Assembly: GCF_030253575.1 (NCBI RefSeq)
Contig: NC_080560.1
Coordinates: 40,099,001 to 40,163,000, forward strand
Length of the DNA: 64,000 bases
From: Rhododendron vialii
Taxonomy: Eukaryota > Streptophyta > Magnoliopsida > Ericales > Ericaceae
Direction of reading: 5' to 3'
Made by a program: the position numbers and the translations under genes. Every line of letters starts with the position of its first letter. Within the stretch, counting starts at the first letter, position 1. Under the pieces are notes generated by a model. It searched no databases, was not told the origin of the DNA, and saw only the letters and a list, made by a program, of their open reading frames with translations. Shown piece by piece: positions 21,701-32,405 of the stretch.

Positions 21701-24700
21701 GTAGTAAATTATTTGGTGGTCCTGGAGCGCACTATCACATGGTGCCCCAGCACTTTCTCTATTACATATTTACGCAAGATTCATACAATAAGTCTCGAGC
21801 CTTACATGAATACGTGGTGAAGAAGGGGAACATGTAACGATGTCTTTGAAGCCGCTCAATAACTTTCCAGTGTTTTGAGGTACCAGGTTTCTAGTGAGAT
21901 ATCAACTTATAATTTTCTACCTAAGATTATCATTTACAGGTGTTTTAAAATTAAAAAAAAAAATTATCCAGTGGGGGCACGGTCCACTGGTCTCAAGCTC
22001 CCTCCGCCCTGGCCGAATGTCACCGAATCCTGAATCCTTAAGCCTTCGAAAATCCTTTCGAACTCCACAAAAGAATGTCGCACAAATGTTGAATATGTTG
22101 AAGTAGGAAAAAGAAAAGCCACTCAATACAATACACATTGATTCTATTCCACTCCTAAAACAGACACTCTAAAAAATAATACTCCCTCCGTCCCAAATTG
22201 TTTGTCCGGTCCGCAAAACGATAACTTAAAAATAATGCAATTTTTTTAAGAAAAAATTTAATTTTTTTTCACAAATTAAAAGAACTCATTGATATCTAGT
22301 AAGTTGTTAAAAAACTTTTGAATTTTTCTAGCAAAAATTGTATTATTTTTAAAATTTCGTTTTGCGGAGCGGACAAACATTTTGGGACAGAGGGAGTAAA
22401 AATAAAGTAGAACTTGATACAATAGAATCCGATAACGGTGTTTTTTGGCATGAAATTTCCAACATAGAGTGAACTCGGCCTTTGTAGCTAACAATCTCCC
22501 CCTTTGGCACTTCCATGACTAAACACAATTACAAGATAACTTATCCCCTAACAGAATGTGCCGCCCACTTCCTGTAAAGCTGCGAAACAAGAACACTAAC
22601 ACGCACAAACTGTTATAACCAATAAACCTCTACCCTTTTTGTCACGGAATGACAAAGGTTGAGGTAGTGTCCAATAGAAGGGGGAAAAATGAGCATTTTA
22701 AGCAGGGATAGCCAATATTAAGAGTAGTATAAACAAAACAATTCTGTCACTATGACTAACATCCCAAAAACAGCTAGAACAGACGAGGACATACCAAACA
22801 CAACTACTAGCAAAATAATAAACCAATAAAGCAAAATAACATAGGGCACGCCGGGACTGAAAAATCACGTAAAATGGACCATAAAGGCAATAAAAAATGT
22901 AGCACACCAAAAAGAGGTTGAAGTTTAAGAAGCAAGAGGACATGAATATGAACAAGGATAACAGTAAACGTACAAACATCCTCTTTAATCACACATCATG
23001 GATACATTGTGAACCAAGTTAAGTATGGGACAAGACGCTATGACATAGGGGTGTGTGTGCGACACGTCAAAGGCCATCGAGATTATCATATACAAGCCTA
23101 GATTTCTCCTGTAACCATAGACTGTCAAAAAGTCTCCCCCTCGTGAAGTCAAACCGCGTAATCAACGATACGAATTGCATCCTAAAAAAATATACTAACT
23201 CCCCCTCAACCAATTTACTCCTTAATAGATAGTTTTTATGAACCGTGACTAATATATTCACTTTTACCCCACTGCTGTTTGACGCGAACATTCAGCTTGG
23301 ACAGAGCCGAATGGATCCGGTTACTCAGTGGACGCTCGAATAAACATTTCATCTCAACCACAACAAATGTATATTTTTCTTTTTGATTCTTTTGCATAGC
23401 CTTAGCCGACCCCAATTGATTGGGACATAAGGCTCGCTTTAGTTTGGTATTCTTTTGCATAGCCTGATGTATAAAACACCGTATCCCACATCAAATTGCT
23501 AAATGGTCAATCGCCGAGGGAGTACAAAAGACAAATTAGCAAGGGTACATGAGAAGTAACAAGCCTCAATATTCAATCTTTCTAACTTTAACGTGTAGTT
23601 GTGGAGATCACATAGTCATGAGCCATGTGACACCTATCTCCCAAATGCATCACACGAGCCAAAATCAAACAAGATGTGCATGCATTAAAAACACCCATAT
23701 CTCAAGGCATGCACCATGTAAAAAAAATTATTTATTTATTTAGTTTGAAGGATTTGAAAATATTTGAATGTTTTTAAATTTTCATTTGAGCAAACAAAAA
23801 AACAATGAAAATTCATAGAAAAATAAAAGCATATGTGACAAAGTAAGAAAAGCACAAATCTAAATAAATCACTTAACCCATAGCCCTAGGTACAATATAA
23901 TCAATGTGGACCAACCTAGACTATGGACCCAAGACCAAGCCTCAGAAGGCAAGGTCGATTCCTTTAGATGATCCCATGTGACCTTGTCATCTAGAGAGTT
24001 GGTAGATAAATCCGCTCGATGTCTCAAGTCCGACTTCCTCACCCAAATAGGTCTTGTTTTAACTTGAACTACTTTACTCAGTTTGGCAGACATAGGTTTT
24101 GGTGTCATGCTCCTAGCTGTCATGTTTCTAGTGTTATCATATTTAGTGTACCTAGCCCAAGATTTTTTAATATGTCCACGTTAAGTGTTCTAAAAGGCGG
24201 CCGCCTAGGCCGATTAGTCCCCACCTAGGCGCTAGGCGGTGGTCTGACGCCCAGATTAGACAGTTGGTGCCTTGGCACCCCTTTTCTGCCCGACTAGCAC
24301 CTAGCAATTTTTAGAACACACATTTAGAACAACTTTATTGTGAATGACATTGCCTAGCAAAAAAAAAAAAAATTGTAAACGACATTATTACGGTTGACAT
24401 GATCACAAGCAATAAGAGAATATCCGTGTAATTGGAGACACTTTGGTCTAATGTCGCCCTTGAAATTACAGTAGTGACATGTAGGAACAAACTTAACCAC
24501 ATTAGCTTTCTTGATATCAATAGGCTTCTTAGCAACGTTTATAATTTTAGATTTAGAGCATCTCCAACTGGCTCTCTACTTGAGACCTTTTGGCTATACT
24601 AGCTACCGAAAATTCATTTTGAGTGATCCAAGCGGCTCTTTACTTCACTAGCCTCTTTGCCTTTTATAATTTTCACTAGCTACTTGTAGCTAGAGAAGGG

Positions 24701-26721
24701 GACTCTCTCCTTTACTTTCTCTCTCATAATATTTTCATTTTTGCCACTCAATTGTATAGGAGATGTTCAAAAAAAAATTAGTGTTTATTTGGATCGAGAG
24801 TAGGGTTGGAATACATGGATGAAAAAGTGAATAGGCAAAATAAATATTGTACTTTTTTGTGTACTTTTTGCTAGATAAACTGATAAAGTAAAGAGTAGGG
24901 TTGGAGATGCTCTTAGACTTATAAATAAAAGGGTTGGAGATGCTCTTAGAACTTACATCTTTAGTGTTTCACCATATGCACTTTACCTCCAAGATGATTT
25001 GACGTTGAAGCTTCATGAAATCCTAGTCGACCTTTGAACATCAAGAATGTAACATCAAGAATGTCGTCTAACTTCTTGGAACCTGCATTTAAATGCTCAA
25101 AAATATCATTAGCATTTTTCAGTTCAGTGGATAATTGTTTCATTTTACCTTCATTAACCACGAGTTGCTCTTCAAGCTTTCTAACTTTCTCTTGAAGCTT
25201 TACCATATCTTGTTTGAGTTGATCTCTTTTTTGAGTGGCGCATCTCTTTTTTGAGTGGCACAATCTAGTTTTTCTGATAGCTCCCTTGCTGTGGATAAAG
25301 CTTGGGTCAAATCAACAACAATTGCGTCATTCTGAGTTGCTTGCTTGATGTTCTGCTTGGTGAGTTTTAGGCTTTCTTGATACAACTTGTCATAAGCCTC
25401 CTTTAACTTATCAAAATCCACGATCTCTCTTCAAATCACTATCAGACATCTCACTTTCCTCATGTTTCGCTGTGAAAGCTAAGAAGTTCTTCGGTTCTTC
25501 CCATTATTCTCATCCCTGTCACTACCCGACTTGCCACTATCTGAATCATCATCTCATGTCTTCACATTGTAAACTTTTTGTTTCATCCTTTTATTAGCAC
25601 AATCTTGAGCAAGATGCCCGTAACCATGACACTCGTAGTGCTTAGGCCAGGAGGCCAGAGGGTGGTCCTTTTACTCCTTTTCGCTCTTTCCCATTAGGAG
25701 ATTCAAATTTTCTTTATTCTTTTTAGTGTTGACGATGTGGTTGAGTTTTGCATAGAACTCGTCAAAGGTCTCATCCTCCTCCATACGAAGCATTTCAAAC
25801 TGGATTGTGACTCTTTGTTACTTCCCTTGCTTCACCGTTTCTGTCCCTTTGTGTGTTGTAACCAAAATATCTCGTGCCTCCTTTGTTAGTTTAGATGTCG
25901 AAATCCAATGAAACTTCTTTGTGTGAACGTACGTGAACAATACATTTAATGCCTGACTATTAGCTGCTCTCTCAATTTTTCAAGCTCCTGAGTAGTTTGC
26001 AGTTGTGCACTAAGTTTTGGAATGGCGACTTCATCTATTGTTTCAGTTGGAGGTATGTATTTTACCTCACATGCATTCCAAACATCCTCATCGATGGCCT
26101 TTAAAAAGGCCTCCATTTTTGCCTTCCAATGGTCAAAATTTCTTCCATCAAATATCAGAGGACGATTAGAACTCAATTCCGTAGCAAATAAAGGATCCGC
26201 TTAAAAACCCAATGATTCCAATAAAAGTGAAGTCGAACTTGATACAATGGAATCTGATAACGGATTGTTTTGGCATGAAATTGACAACATAGAGTAAACT
26301 TGGCCTTTGGAGCTAACAATCTACTTAGGGTATAAATCTAATCCTAATACATTTAATTTCCTCTTGATTTGAACAGAGTTCTAGAAGACTTACCATTGAT
26401 GGCCACATGAGCTTACCTATCAAAGCAGACTACGGCCTTTACGCTCAAATTCTTGAGCGGCCTGTTTCAATTACTATTGCTGTCACCGATGAGTTCGAGG
26501 ATTATGAGGGTGGAATCTATTGGAGTAGTTTTGCTTCTACCTCTACAGACCACGAGGTTGTGGTTCTTGGATGGGATGCTGAAATGGATGGGACCAGACA
26601 TTGGATATGTCAAAATTCATGGGGCGAGGGATTTGGCGAAGGAGGTTTTGTGCGGATCGCGAGGACTGGGCATTCATGGTGGGGTTCTCGTTCGATCATG
26701 AGTGCTCCATGCTATAAATAG
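18707..26721 (+). CDS. Papain-like (C1A) cysteine peptidase without propeptide, five exons
   Basis: Proposed exons: 18707-18792, 19547-19634, 19739-19823, 20386-20633 and 26377-26721. All use GT-AG borders, phases agree, and the product has 283 residues. Papain landmarks are present: FDWRERG..IKDQGNS with oxyanion Gln83, catalytic Cys89 in PTCYAH, His228 in DHEVVVLGW and Asn249 in CQNSWGEGFGEGGFVRI. Cys-His-Asn spacing is close to that of papain. The usual GSCWAF is altered, with Tyr for the Trp after Cys, and the GCNGG disulfide motif is lost. There is no inhibitory I29 propeptide (ERFNIN). The N-terminus is short, basic and Ser/Arg-rich (MALLLRKFNRF, RGSIRRSSVLR), which resembles a mitochondrial or plastid presequence. 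ATG follows a pyrimidine-rich CTCTCGCAG, so a 5'-UTR intron is likely. Exon 3 could also start at 19721, adding six residues in frame. Intron 4 is 5.7 kb and full of transposons. An expressed divergent peptidase and a recently silenced gene both fit. Confidence 0.72.
20037..20277. repeat. AT-rich foldback in intron 3 of the peptidase gene
   Basis: The arms at about 20037-20128 and 20189-20277 are imperfect inverted copies; both contain the CAATAAATC/GATTTATTG-type and GGAATCG/CGATTCC segments. It looks like an old MITE. No target duplication could be defined. Confidence 0.5.
21139..21596. mobile_element. Mutator-type foldback MITE
   Basis: This 458-bp element begins GAGAAACTTTTAGGTATACC and ends with the inverted copy. 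The arms stay complementary for well over 150 bp, with GGGATACCAAGCCTCATGG near both ends. The flanks CGTGAAATG (21130-21138) and CGTGGAATG (21597-21605) match at eight of nine positions, as expected of a 9-bp Mutator target duplication. It lies in intron 4 of the peptidase gene. Confidence 0.85.
22182..22396. mobile_element. Stowaway-type MITE
   Basis: A 215-bp element starting CTCCCTCCGTCCCAAATTG and ending with an inverted GACAGAGGGAG, flanked by TA. It shares its internal GTCCGCAAAACG-like block and both arms with the element at 62105-62315, so both are the same family. Confidence 0.88.
23402..23450 (+). repeat. Short dispersed repeat, LINE/SINE 3'-end-like
   Basis: Second copy of the motif first seen at 8049; here AGCCGACCCCAATTGATTGG is the best-preserved version. 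Confidence 0.45.
24185..24319. mobile_element. Small MITE with GTGTTCTAAAA ends
   Basis: GTGTTCTAAAAG at the left and TTTTTAGAACAC at the right are inverted. The interior is rich in CCTAGGCGCTAGGCGG-type sequence. A similar interior recurs at about 29905-30040. Flanks do not give a convincing duplication; hAT affinity is a guess. It is inserted in the Copia fossil. Confidence 0.5.
24556..24912. mobile_element. Tourist-type MITE (PIF/Harbinger)
   Basis: Ends are GAGCATCTCCAAC and its inverse GTTGGAGATGCTC, flanked by TTA on both sides, fitting the TWA target of PIF/Harbinger elements. The right end is tandemly repeated once, so a second copy of the terminus occurs at 24931-24945. A related element lies at 58946-59232. 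Confidence 0.8.
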
Positions 26722-28112
26722 GTAATAATGCATCTCCTTTTGCTATAGATAAACTGTTATAGCTTTTAAAGCACTTAAGTGCGGTTTTAAAATGTTTTTG
26801 AACCAGTTGATCCTTTTCTACAATGTGGTGCTGCATTACCATTTTAGAAATCGTATTTTTTGTTCAGATTCATAGGGTATCAGGATACGTATCCGTATTT
26901 CCCATACGTCCATGTATTCGGCCGATATAAGACAGTATCAGCTAATGTACTGGAATATCGATATCGTAAGTCCAAAATCCTTACATGCTGGTTTTTCAGC
27001 TAATATGCTACTTTATCGAGAACCCTGGTTTTGACTTCATAGGGCAGTCATGTGGGTTGCTGTAGATGACCGAAATCTTGTGGATTCTGTTGCTTATCAT
27101 CATAGCTGGAGTGAAGCAATGAGGGGACAGTTACTGATAATAGAATGTCCTCACTAGATTTTGAACATTTCTTTTTTCAGTGTCTCGCTGATGGGAGCTT
27201 CACTGTCCATAGCATAAAAATGATGTCCTGAAAACAGATATAGTTCGTTCATAGTTCATCGGATTTTGTTCCTTGGCAGCAACATCATATTCTTGAGTTG
27301 CCACTTGATTTGGGCCTCCTATTCTGGAGGGACTCTGTTGGTACTGAAATTGCTTGCTGCTGTTGTTTTTAATGCTACTACTGACAATAGTGGTGGTGGT
27401 GTTTTGATGTCTACTACATGGATGATTGATCATAGATGTCCAGCTTATACTTCTGCTGCTGCATTTTGCTTTTCTTGACTGTTTGGGTTTGGTGATCTCT
27501 GGCCAGACCAGGCCTTGACCTGCACGTGATGTTTGTGCTTCTGAAGTTCTTTGGCTAGGCTTAATCTAGTTTTTATTTTATTTTATTTTGGGCAACTGTT
27601 TGCCCTGCCCTGTTAATGGGGCCCTTTCTTCCCGTTCAACTTTTTGTTGGATGTTTGCTTTTTCTTTTGTTTTGGATCTTTCACCTTGCTACATGTATCA
27701 ATATCATGTTGGGGATGTTTTTCTTTCCTTTTTGCTTTCCTCGATAAAATTCTTTTTCCCGATAAAAAAAACAATTGTGCACTTATAAAAGTGTGATGGT
27801 TTATTCTTAGCAGTTCAAGTGATTTTATAAGCAGAACCAATTTTTACGTGAACAACCAATTTATTTGTGGCAATTGAATTTTTCTTTCCTTGGCGAAAGT
27901 CAGTATTGTTAGAGTAGTTAGCTTTACACCTTGGAGGAGGAGTTGAACTCATGACCTCCTTTCTCCTCTGGCACTAAGTGCACTCCCGATGCCGTTGGGC
28001 CAAGGCTTCTTGGTGTGGCAATTGAATTTGATGGAATTTGATACTCAATCTACGAAACACAAACAGAATTTATTGCTGTTTCCTTATTCCACATTGTGCT
28101 TTTGCTTGACAG
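26722..28112. other. Downstream flank of the peptidase gene, no gene seen
   Basis: Probably contains the 3' untranslated region of the peptidase gene. The remainder shows no coding region I can support. Confidence 0.35.
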
Positions 28113-28283
28113 GCACAAGTTTCACATATTGAAGAAATTACAGTTGATGGTCATGCAATGAGTTCCCGTGCCAAAGAAGCTCAAAGCCAGTTTGACTTTA
28201 ATCAGTGCTTACATGAATTGGTTTTACATGGAGACTGGATACATGGGCAACAAGTATATCACTTGGATTTCCTCCAAATGTAG
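28113..28283 (+). other. Possible relic or alternative terminal exon of a peptidase copy
   Basis: After an acceptor-like CTTGACAG, the frame reads AQVSHIEEITVDGHAMSSRA and continues open to a stop at 28281-28283, 57 codons including the stop. The TVDGH part aligns loosely with LTIDGH near the start of the peptidase's last exon. It begins in phase 0, the phase in which peptidase exon 4 ends. It lacks the catalytic His and Asn. It could be a decayed duplicate of exon 5, an alternative 3' end, or unrelated. Confidence 0.3.
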
Positions 28284-28328
28284 TTCTCTGTTATATAGCA
28301 AGAACATTGAACTATGTAAGCTTCATTT

Positions 28329-28472
28329 ACTACCCTTGTTTGTTCAAGTTTCTGGTGATTTCAAATTTTAGCACTCTACACTTGGTTTTACATTGTTTTG
28401 ACTACCCTTGTTTGTTCAAGTTTCTGGTGATTTCAAATTTTAGCACTCTAGACTTGGTTTTACATTGTTTTG
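28329..28472 (+). repeat. 72-bp tandem duplication
   Basis: Two head-to-tail 72-bp units starting ACTACCCTTGTTTGTTCAAG differ by about one base. Confidence 0.9.
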
Positions 28473-28520
28473 TTCGGGAGATACGGCACTGTAGCATCAT
28501 ACTGACATTGACGATGCATT

Positions 28521-28781
28521 GTGAGTGATATGAGCATGGAACTGGGAAATATTGTGGAAGACAATACGAGGAAAGGAATACCAACTCCCCTTAGAAATGA
28601 CATCTTCTCTACATTTAAGTCGGAAGTTGATTTGTCGTTGGTTAAGGGGAAAACTTACCCTTTTGGAACAAGTTATATAATTTCGGAACTGGTTCAATAC
28701 GTGAATAAAACTGTATTCCGGTGCTATCATTTGGATATGATATATCATGGTAAAACCAAGAAGCTGAAAGTTCCAGAGTAG
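28521..28781 (+). other. Unassigned 86-codon open frame
   Basis: An open frame starting MSDMSMELGNIVEDNTRKG with balanced amino-acid composition. I recognise no domain, and no splice partners are evident. It may be an orphan exon or chance. Confidence 0.2.
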
Positions 28782-29429
28782 TATATCATTGCTTCTCAAC
28801 ATTTGTTGTCGTTGAGATCTAGGACTTTGAAGGGTTGCTCACTGATTTAGCAGTAAATGACTAATCTGAGAAAGTACTAGTAGCCTCAATAACTTTTTCT
28901 AGCTGTAAGTTTAAAGATCTTCTTAATTACTTTGAGTTCACCATTGAAGTTTTTTTTTTTTTTTTTTTAATTTTATTTTGGGCACTTTAACCATAAAAAC
29001 AAGGGATTTTCGAAATCTATCTAGAAATACAGAAAAAGTTGGATCCAAGTGGACCGATATCATACCCTTTGCACTGCATGTTTTCCAAATGAACCGTGAA
29101 TGATCATTTGAAGAGAATCACATTCAAATGCCCTTACGTATCCTTGAGTCGAGATATCAAATGAGTATCAGATACCTGCAACGGCCGGTCACCATTTATC
29201 TCCCCAGGTTTCGCCACGTCACTTCATTTATTGGTCTAGCAATGCCAGTAAGCCATTTATTTTTACATTCCTTTACACATCCTCTTTCACAAGTAATAGT
29301 GGACCCCACCATTCTTAGTTGTGAGATCTTTCATTACTTGTGAAGGTACATCAGTTGTCTTCCCTTTTTTATCTTGTTTCACTTGAATAGTTGACTTGAT
29401 GCCCCACTGGTACATGTCTCGGTCCAACT

Positions 29430-29890
29430 TAAGGGGTCATCATTTGGCCCGAAGGCCCGCGGCCGGCCCGGCCCATCGGGCTTTTACCCTGCCCGAGCCC
29501 GTGAAACGGGCTGGCCGGCCCGGCCCATAGTTTGTAATGGGCGGGCTCGGGCCTTTAAGTTTTTACTCGGCCCGCCTGTAGGCCCGGCCCGGTAGCCCGC
29601 CCGTGGTACCCGTCCAAAAGTCCGCCCACGGGCCCGCCCATTAGCCCCAACTCCCACAGAATCCTTTCTTTTTTCCCTTTCCCAAGGAAATTTAAGCCTG
29701 CCCGGTTTTTGGCCCGCTAGCCCGTCAATTGGGCTAGCCCGCGGGCCAGGTTTGGGCTTCAATTTATAGTAGGTAGCCCGGCCCGCCCGGCCCGAAAAAA
29801 GAAAAAGCCCAATAGGCCCGGTCCGTGGGCGGGCTTGGGTAGTACATTGGCGGGCTGGGCCGGCCCGGGCAGGCCCGATGATGACCCTTA
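29430..29890. mobile_element. GC-rich non-autonomous hAT element
   Basis: This 461-bp element starts TAAGGGGTCATCATTTGGCC, and its inverted right end reads TAAGGGTCATCATCGGGCC. It is flanked by a perfect 8-bp duplication GTCCAACT at 29422-29429 and 29891-29898, diagnostic of hAT transposition. The interior is very rich in GGCCCGGCCC-type sequence, in sharp contrast to the AT-rich surroundings, with many potential CpG and CHG methylation sites. The minus-strand frame inside is a composition artefact. Confidence 0.92.
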
Positions 29891-29899
29891 GTCCAACTC

Positions 29900-30045
29900 C
29901 TAGATTACAATTGGCCTAGGCGCTAGCTAGCCGGACGCCTAGACCCTGCCTAGGCTCTAGGTGGCTGACTAGCTGGCCGCTAGGCACTAGGCGCCCCTCT
30001 TCCTCCTGCCTAGCACTTAGGTACCTATTTGCAAACCTGTAACAC
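29900..30045. repeat. CCTAGGCGCTAG-rich repeat relic
   Basis: Repeated GCCTAGGCGC/CTAGGCACTAGGCGCC-type sequence related to the interior of the 24185-24319 element. Ends are not clear. Confidence 0.45.
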
Positions 30046-30983
30046 ATGAGATATGTAGCAGAAAATATTTTACATCTAACAGAAGTACAATAGTCTTGTT
30101 TAGCTATTCTGTTGGTAGATTTCTGAAGCAATCCTAAGTGGGGATGAGTTTTCTCCAGAAGCATTCGTTCTACTATATGGCTATTACCTTATTTTAGAAT
30201 AGGTTTTCTAGTTTAGCTTTGTTTGAGTAGATTTATGAACCATTCCTTAGACAAGAAGAGTTCTCCCCAGCGGAAGCAGATCTGCATATATTCATCAGCT
30301 CCTAAGAGTGTTGTCATTGCCGAGCAAAAAAAAAAGAGAAAGAGTTATGTCATGCTTTCAGTTGATTTTTAACTAAAAGAAAATGTCAGGGCTACCTTGT
30401 TTCACTGAGAGAATGGAGAACAGAATCAGATGCATCAATTTGTTGGTTTTGTGTCATTTTATGAGGCTTTGCAGAGCTGTGTTAAGAATTGAATTTGTCA
30501 ATAAACAAACCATGATCTCAATGTCTATGCATATGTAGTCTCGAGTACAGCTCCTGCTTTGTATGTTGATTCCCCAAAAGGGGAATTTTGTGCCTGATTA
30601 AGTGGCCTTATAGGGCTATGTTTAGGACTATGGATTTTGTAAGCAATTCAAGGAAGAACATATGGGTGAATGAAAATATGCTAAACTTGTTTCATTGGCT
30701 CCTTGCCTCTGACAAAATGCATGGAAGGGAAGGGAAGGGAAACTGGGATTCACTTCACATTTGTTTTGATTGTTTGCTATTGAAATTCCATTTGTGAAAA
30801 AAGGGGATAATCCTTCTTCTGTTTGCTAACTTCAACGGGCATCTAAATTAGTTGAGGCGCATGTACGCCAACCGTATTTTCCACGTTTTCTTCCGTTTTC
30901 TTTGTCAGAATAGTTAATCACTGGCGACTCCCAGTGTGTTGTGATATGGCCCCATGATTTCAATGACTAAGCATAATACATAT
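30046..30983. other. Intergenic, no gene seen
   Basis: No coding region, RNA gene or bounded element could be supported. Confidence 0.4.
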
Positions 30984-31275
30984 AGGGCTCCTTGGCCAAA
31001 CTATGTGGTGGCTTTTTGTCACGGCGTTTTTTGGGTTTGTTTTCTCTTACTCCACTTTTTACTAATTCGGGTCAAATTTTTATAAATTCGTTTTTCTCAT
31101 TGTCCTGTATGGAATTTTTTCAAAGTTGGGGTATACAGTATTTTGTACTTTTCGATTCTTCTCATTGAGCCAAACGATGTGATGTAAAAATTTGACCCGA
31201 ATCTAGTAAAAAATAAAAGAACGACTAAAAAGATCGTGCCAAAAAGTCACCAAAATTTTTGGCCAAATGAGCCCT
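30984..31275. mobile_element. Foldback MITE with AGGGCTC ends
   Basis: The left end AGGGCTCCTTGGCCAAAC pairs with the inverted right end AGGGCTCATTTGGCCAAAA. Complementarity continues inside through GACTTTTTGGCACG/GGCTTTTTGTCACGG and TCGGGTCAAATTTTTA segments. A TA on each side could be the target duplication, but this is not certain. Confidence 0.65.
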
Positions 31276-31419
31276 ACTGGTTTTGTGTGAAACTGTTCAT
31301 TTTGAAACCATCATACTAAATCCAAAAAGGTTTGTAAAAAGAGGATATGGGTCAAAATTCCAACTTTGACCGTAAATTGAGTTGAACTCAAATAAGTACT
31401 TATATCTTAAACGAAAAAT

Positions 31420-31809
31420 CTATGAGTACCGACCATTGGGGGAGAGAAAACGTACCGACGGCCGCCGGCGGGCCGTCTCCGGCCACCGGACGGCCGATCC
31501 GAGCCGTTCAAAAATTCTAAAAAATAAAACCGAGGGGGTCAACGCGGGAATCAAGGGCATCCGAGGTGTTTAGGGTGCTTGATCAAAGCACCCTTTTTTC
31601 GTGTATATATGTACACACACATATATACACGAAAAAAGGGTGCTTTGATCAAGCACCCTAAACACCTCGGATGCCCTTGATTCTCGCGTAGACCCCCTCG
31701 GTTTTATTTTTTAGAATTTTTGAACGGCTCGGATCGGCCGTCCGGTGGCCGGAGACGGCCCGCCGGCGGCCGTCGGTACGTTTTCCCTCCCCGTGGTCGG
31801 TACATATAG
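31420..31809. mobile_element. 390-bp near-perfect foldback element, copy 1
   Basis: Two arms of about 190 bp are complementary with only a handful of mismatches and a loop of about 20 bases of TATATGTACACACA-type sequence. Both arms carry GTACCGACGGCCGCCGGCGG outside and CACCCTTTTTTCGTGTATAT near the loop. A second copy of exactly the same length lies at 43187-43576. Termini read CTANNNGTACCGACC, and a TA target duplication is the simplest reading, but the superfamily is unsettled. A transcript across it would make one very long hairpin RNA. The 63-codon frame inside is not a gene. Confidence 0.88.
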
Positions 31810-32405
31810 CAACACTCTTAAATAAGAACCTTAGCGGAACAGAGCCGAGTCAAGGGCTTCAAAAATCTACTACACCATGGCAAGGATTGAGAAATGAAAA
31901 TTCTCGATGCCCTCCCATGCAAGACATCATCTGAAACAACCACCAAACTCCTAGGATCGAGGATCGAATCCAGCATGTGACTCAAAAACTATTTTGAACA
32001 CTACCCAATAAATGTAATCTTCGTTGAAAGTTATTTACTTCCCTGTCATACACTATCCTCTGCTTATTGGGAGTGAATTCTCACACGTTAACCTTCATAT
32101 CATCTGATTAACAGCAAAATGCCTTCAATTGGTGATGTAAGAGGCATCATTCCTTCTTTACCTTGTTTGGAGTTCCTTGGGTGTTCCCATATTGCTGGCA
32201 TATGTTCAGACTAATGGTTGGAAGTGGCCTCAGTGAACTTTGTACAGGAAACACTCGACTTAGGATAAGTAACATTACCCTTAAAAGAAAAACAAGTATG
32301 TACAAAATATGAAAAAAGTCTCGTCTTGGTGTCACTGGCTTGATTATATGATGATTAGTGGCACTATGATAAGATAGAACCACACCTGACCAGGTTGCAT
32401 CTTAC
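31810..32405. other. Intergenic, no gene seen
   Basis: The next expected UBP26 exon was looked for on the minus strand and not found. No other gene is evident. Confidence 0.4.

Larger units (their letters stand above)
22404..26325 (-). mobile_element. Old LTR/Copia retrotransposon fossil
   Basis: Minus-strand remains of a Copia-type element fill most of intron 4 of the peptidase gene. Recognisable parts are a gag (UBN2-like) N-terminus near 26180-25950, a coiled-coil gag part near 25420-24960, a CCHC zinc-knuckle region near 25650 and a linker toward the protease near 24120. No reverse transcriptase or integrase was recognised. About 95-bp direct repeats near 22410-22500 and 26230-26325, roughly 87% alike by eye, may be remnants of the two LTRs. 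It is broken in many places and clearly old; two MITEs have inserted into it. Confidence 0.6.

Noticed and set aside
29484-29762. 92-codon Gly/Arg/Pro-rich minus-strand frame
   Set aside because: An effect of GGCCCG-rich composition inside the hAT element.
31382-31573. 63-codon frame in the foldback
   Set aside because: Lies wholly in one arm of a transposon-like hairpin; no equivalent frame in the second copy.
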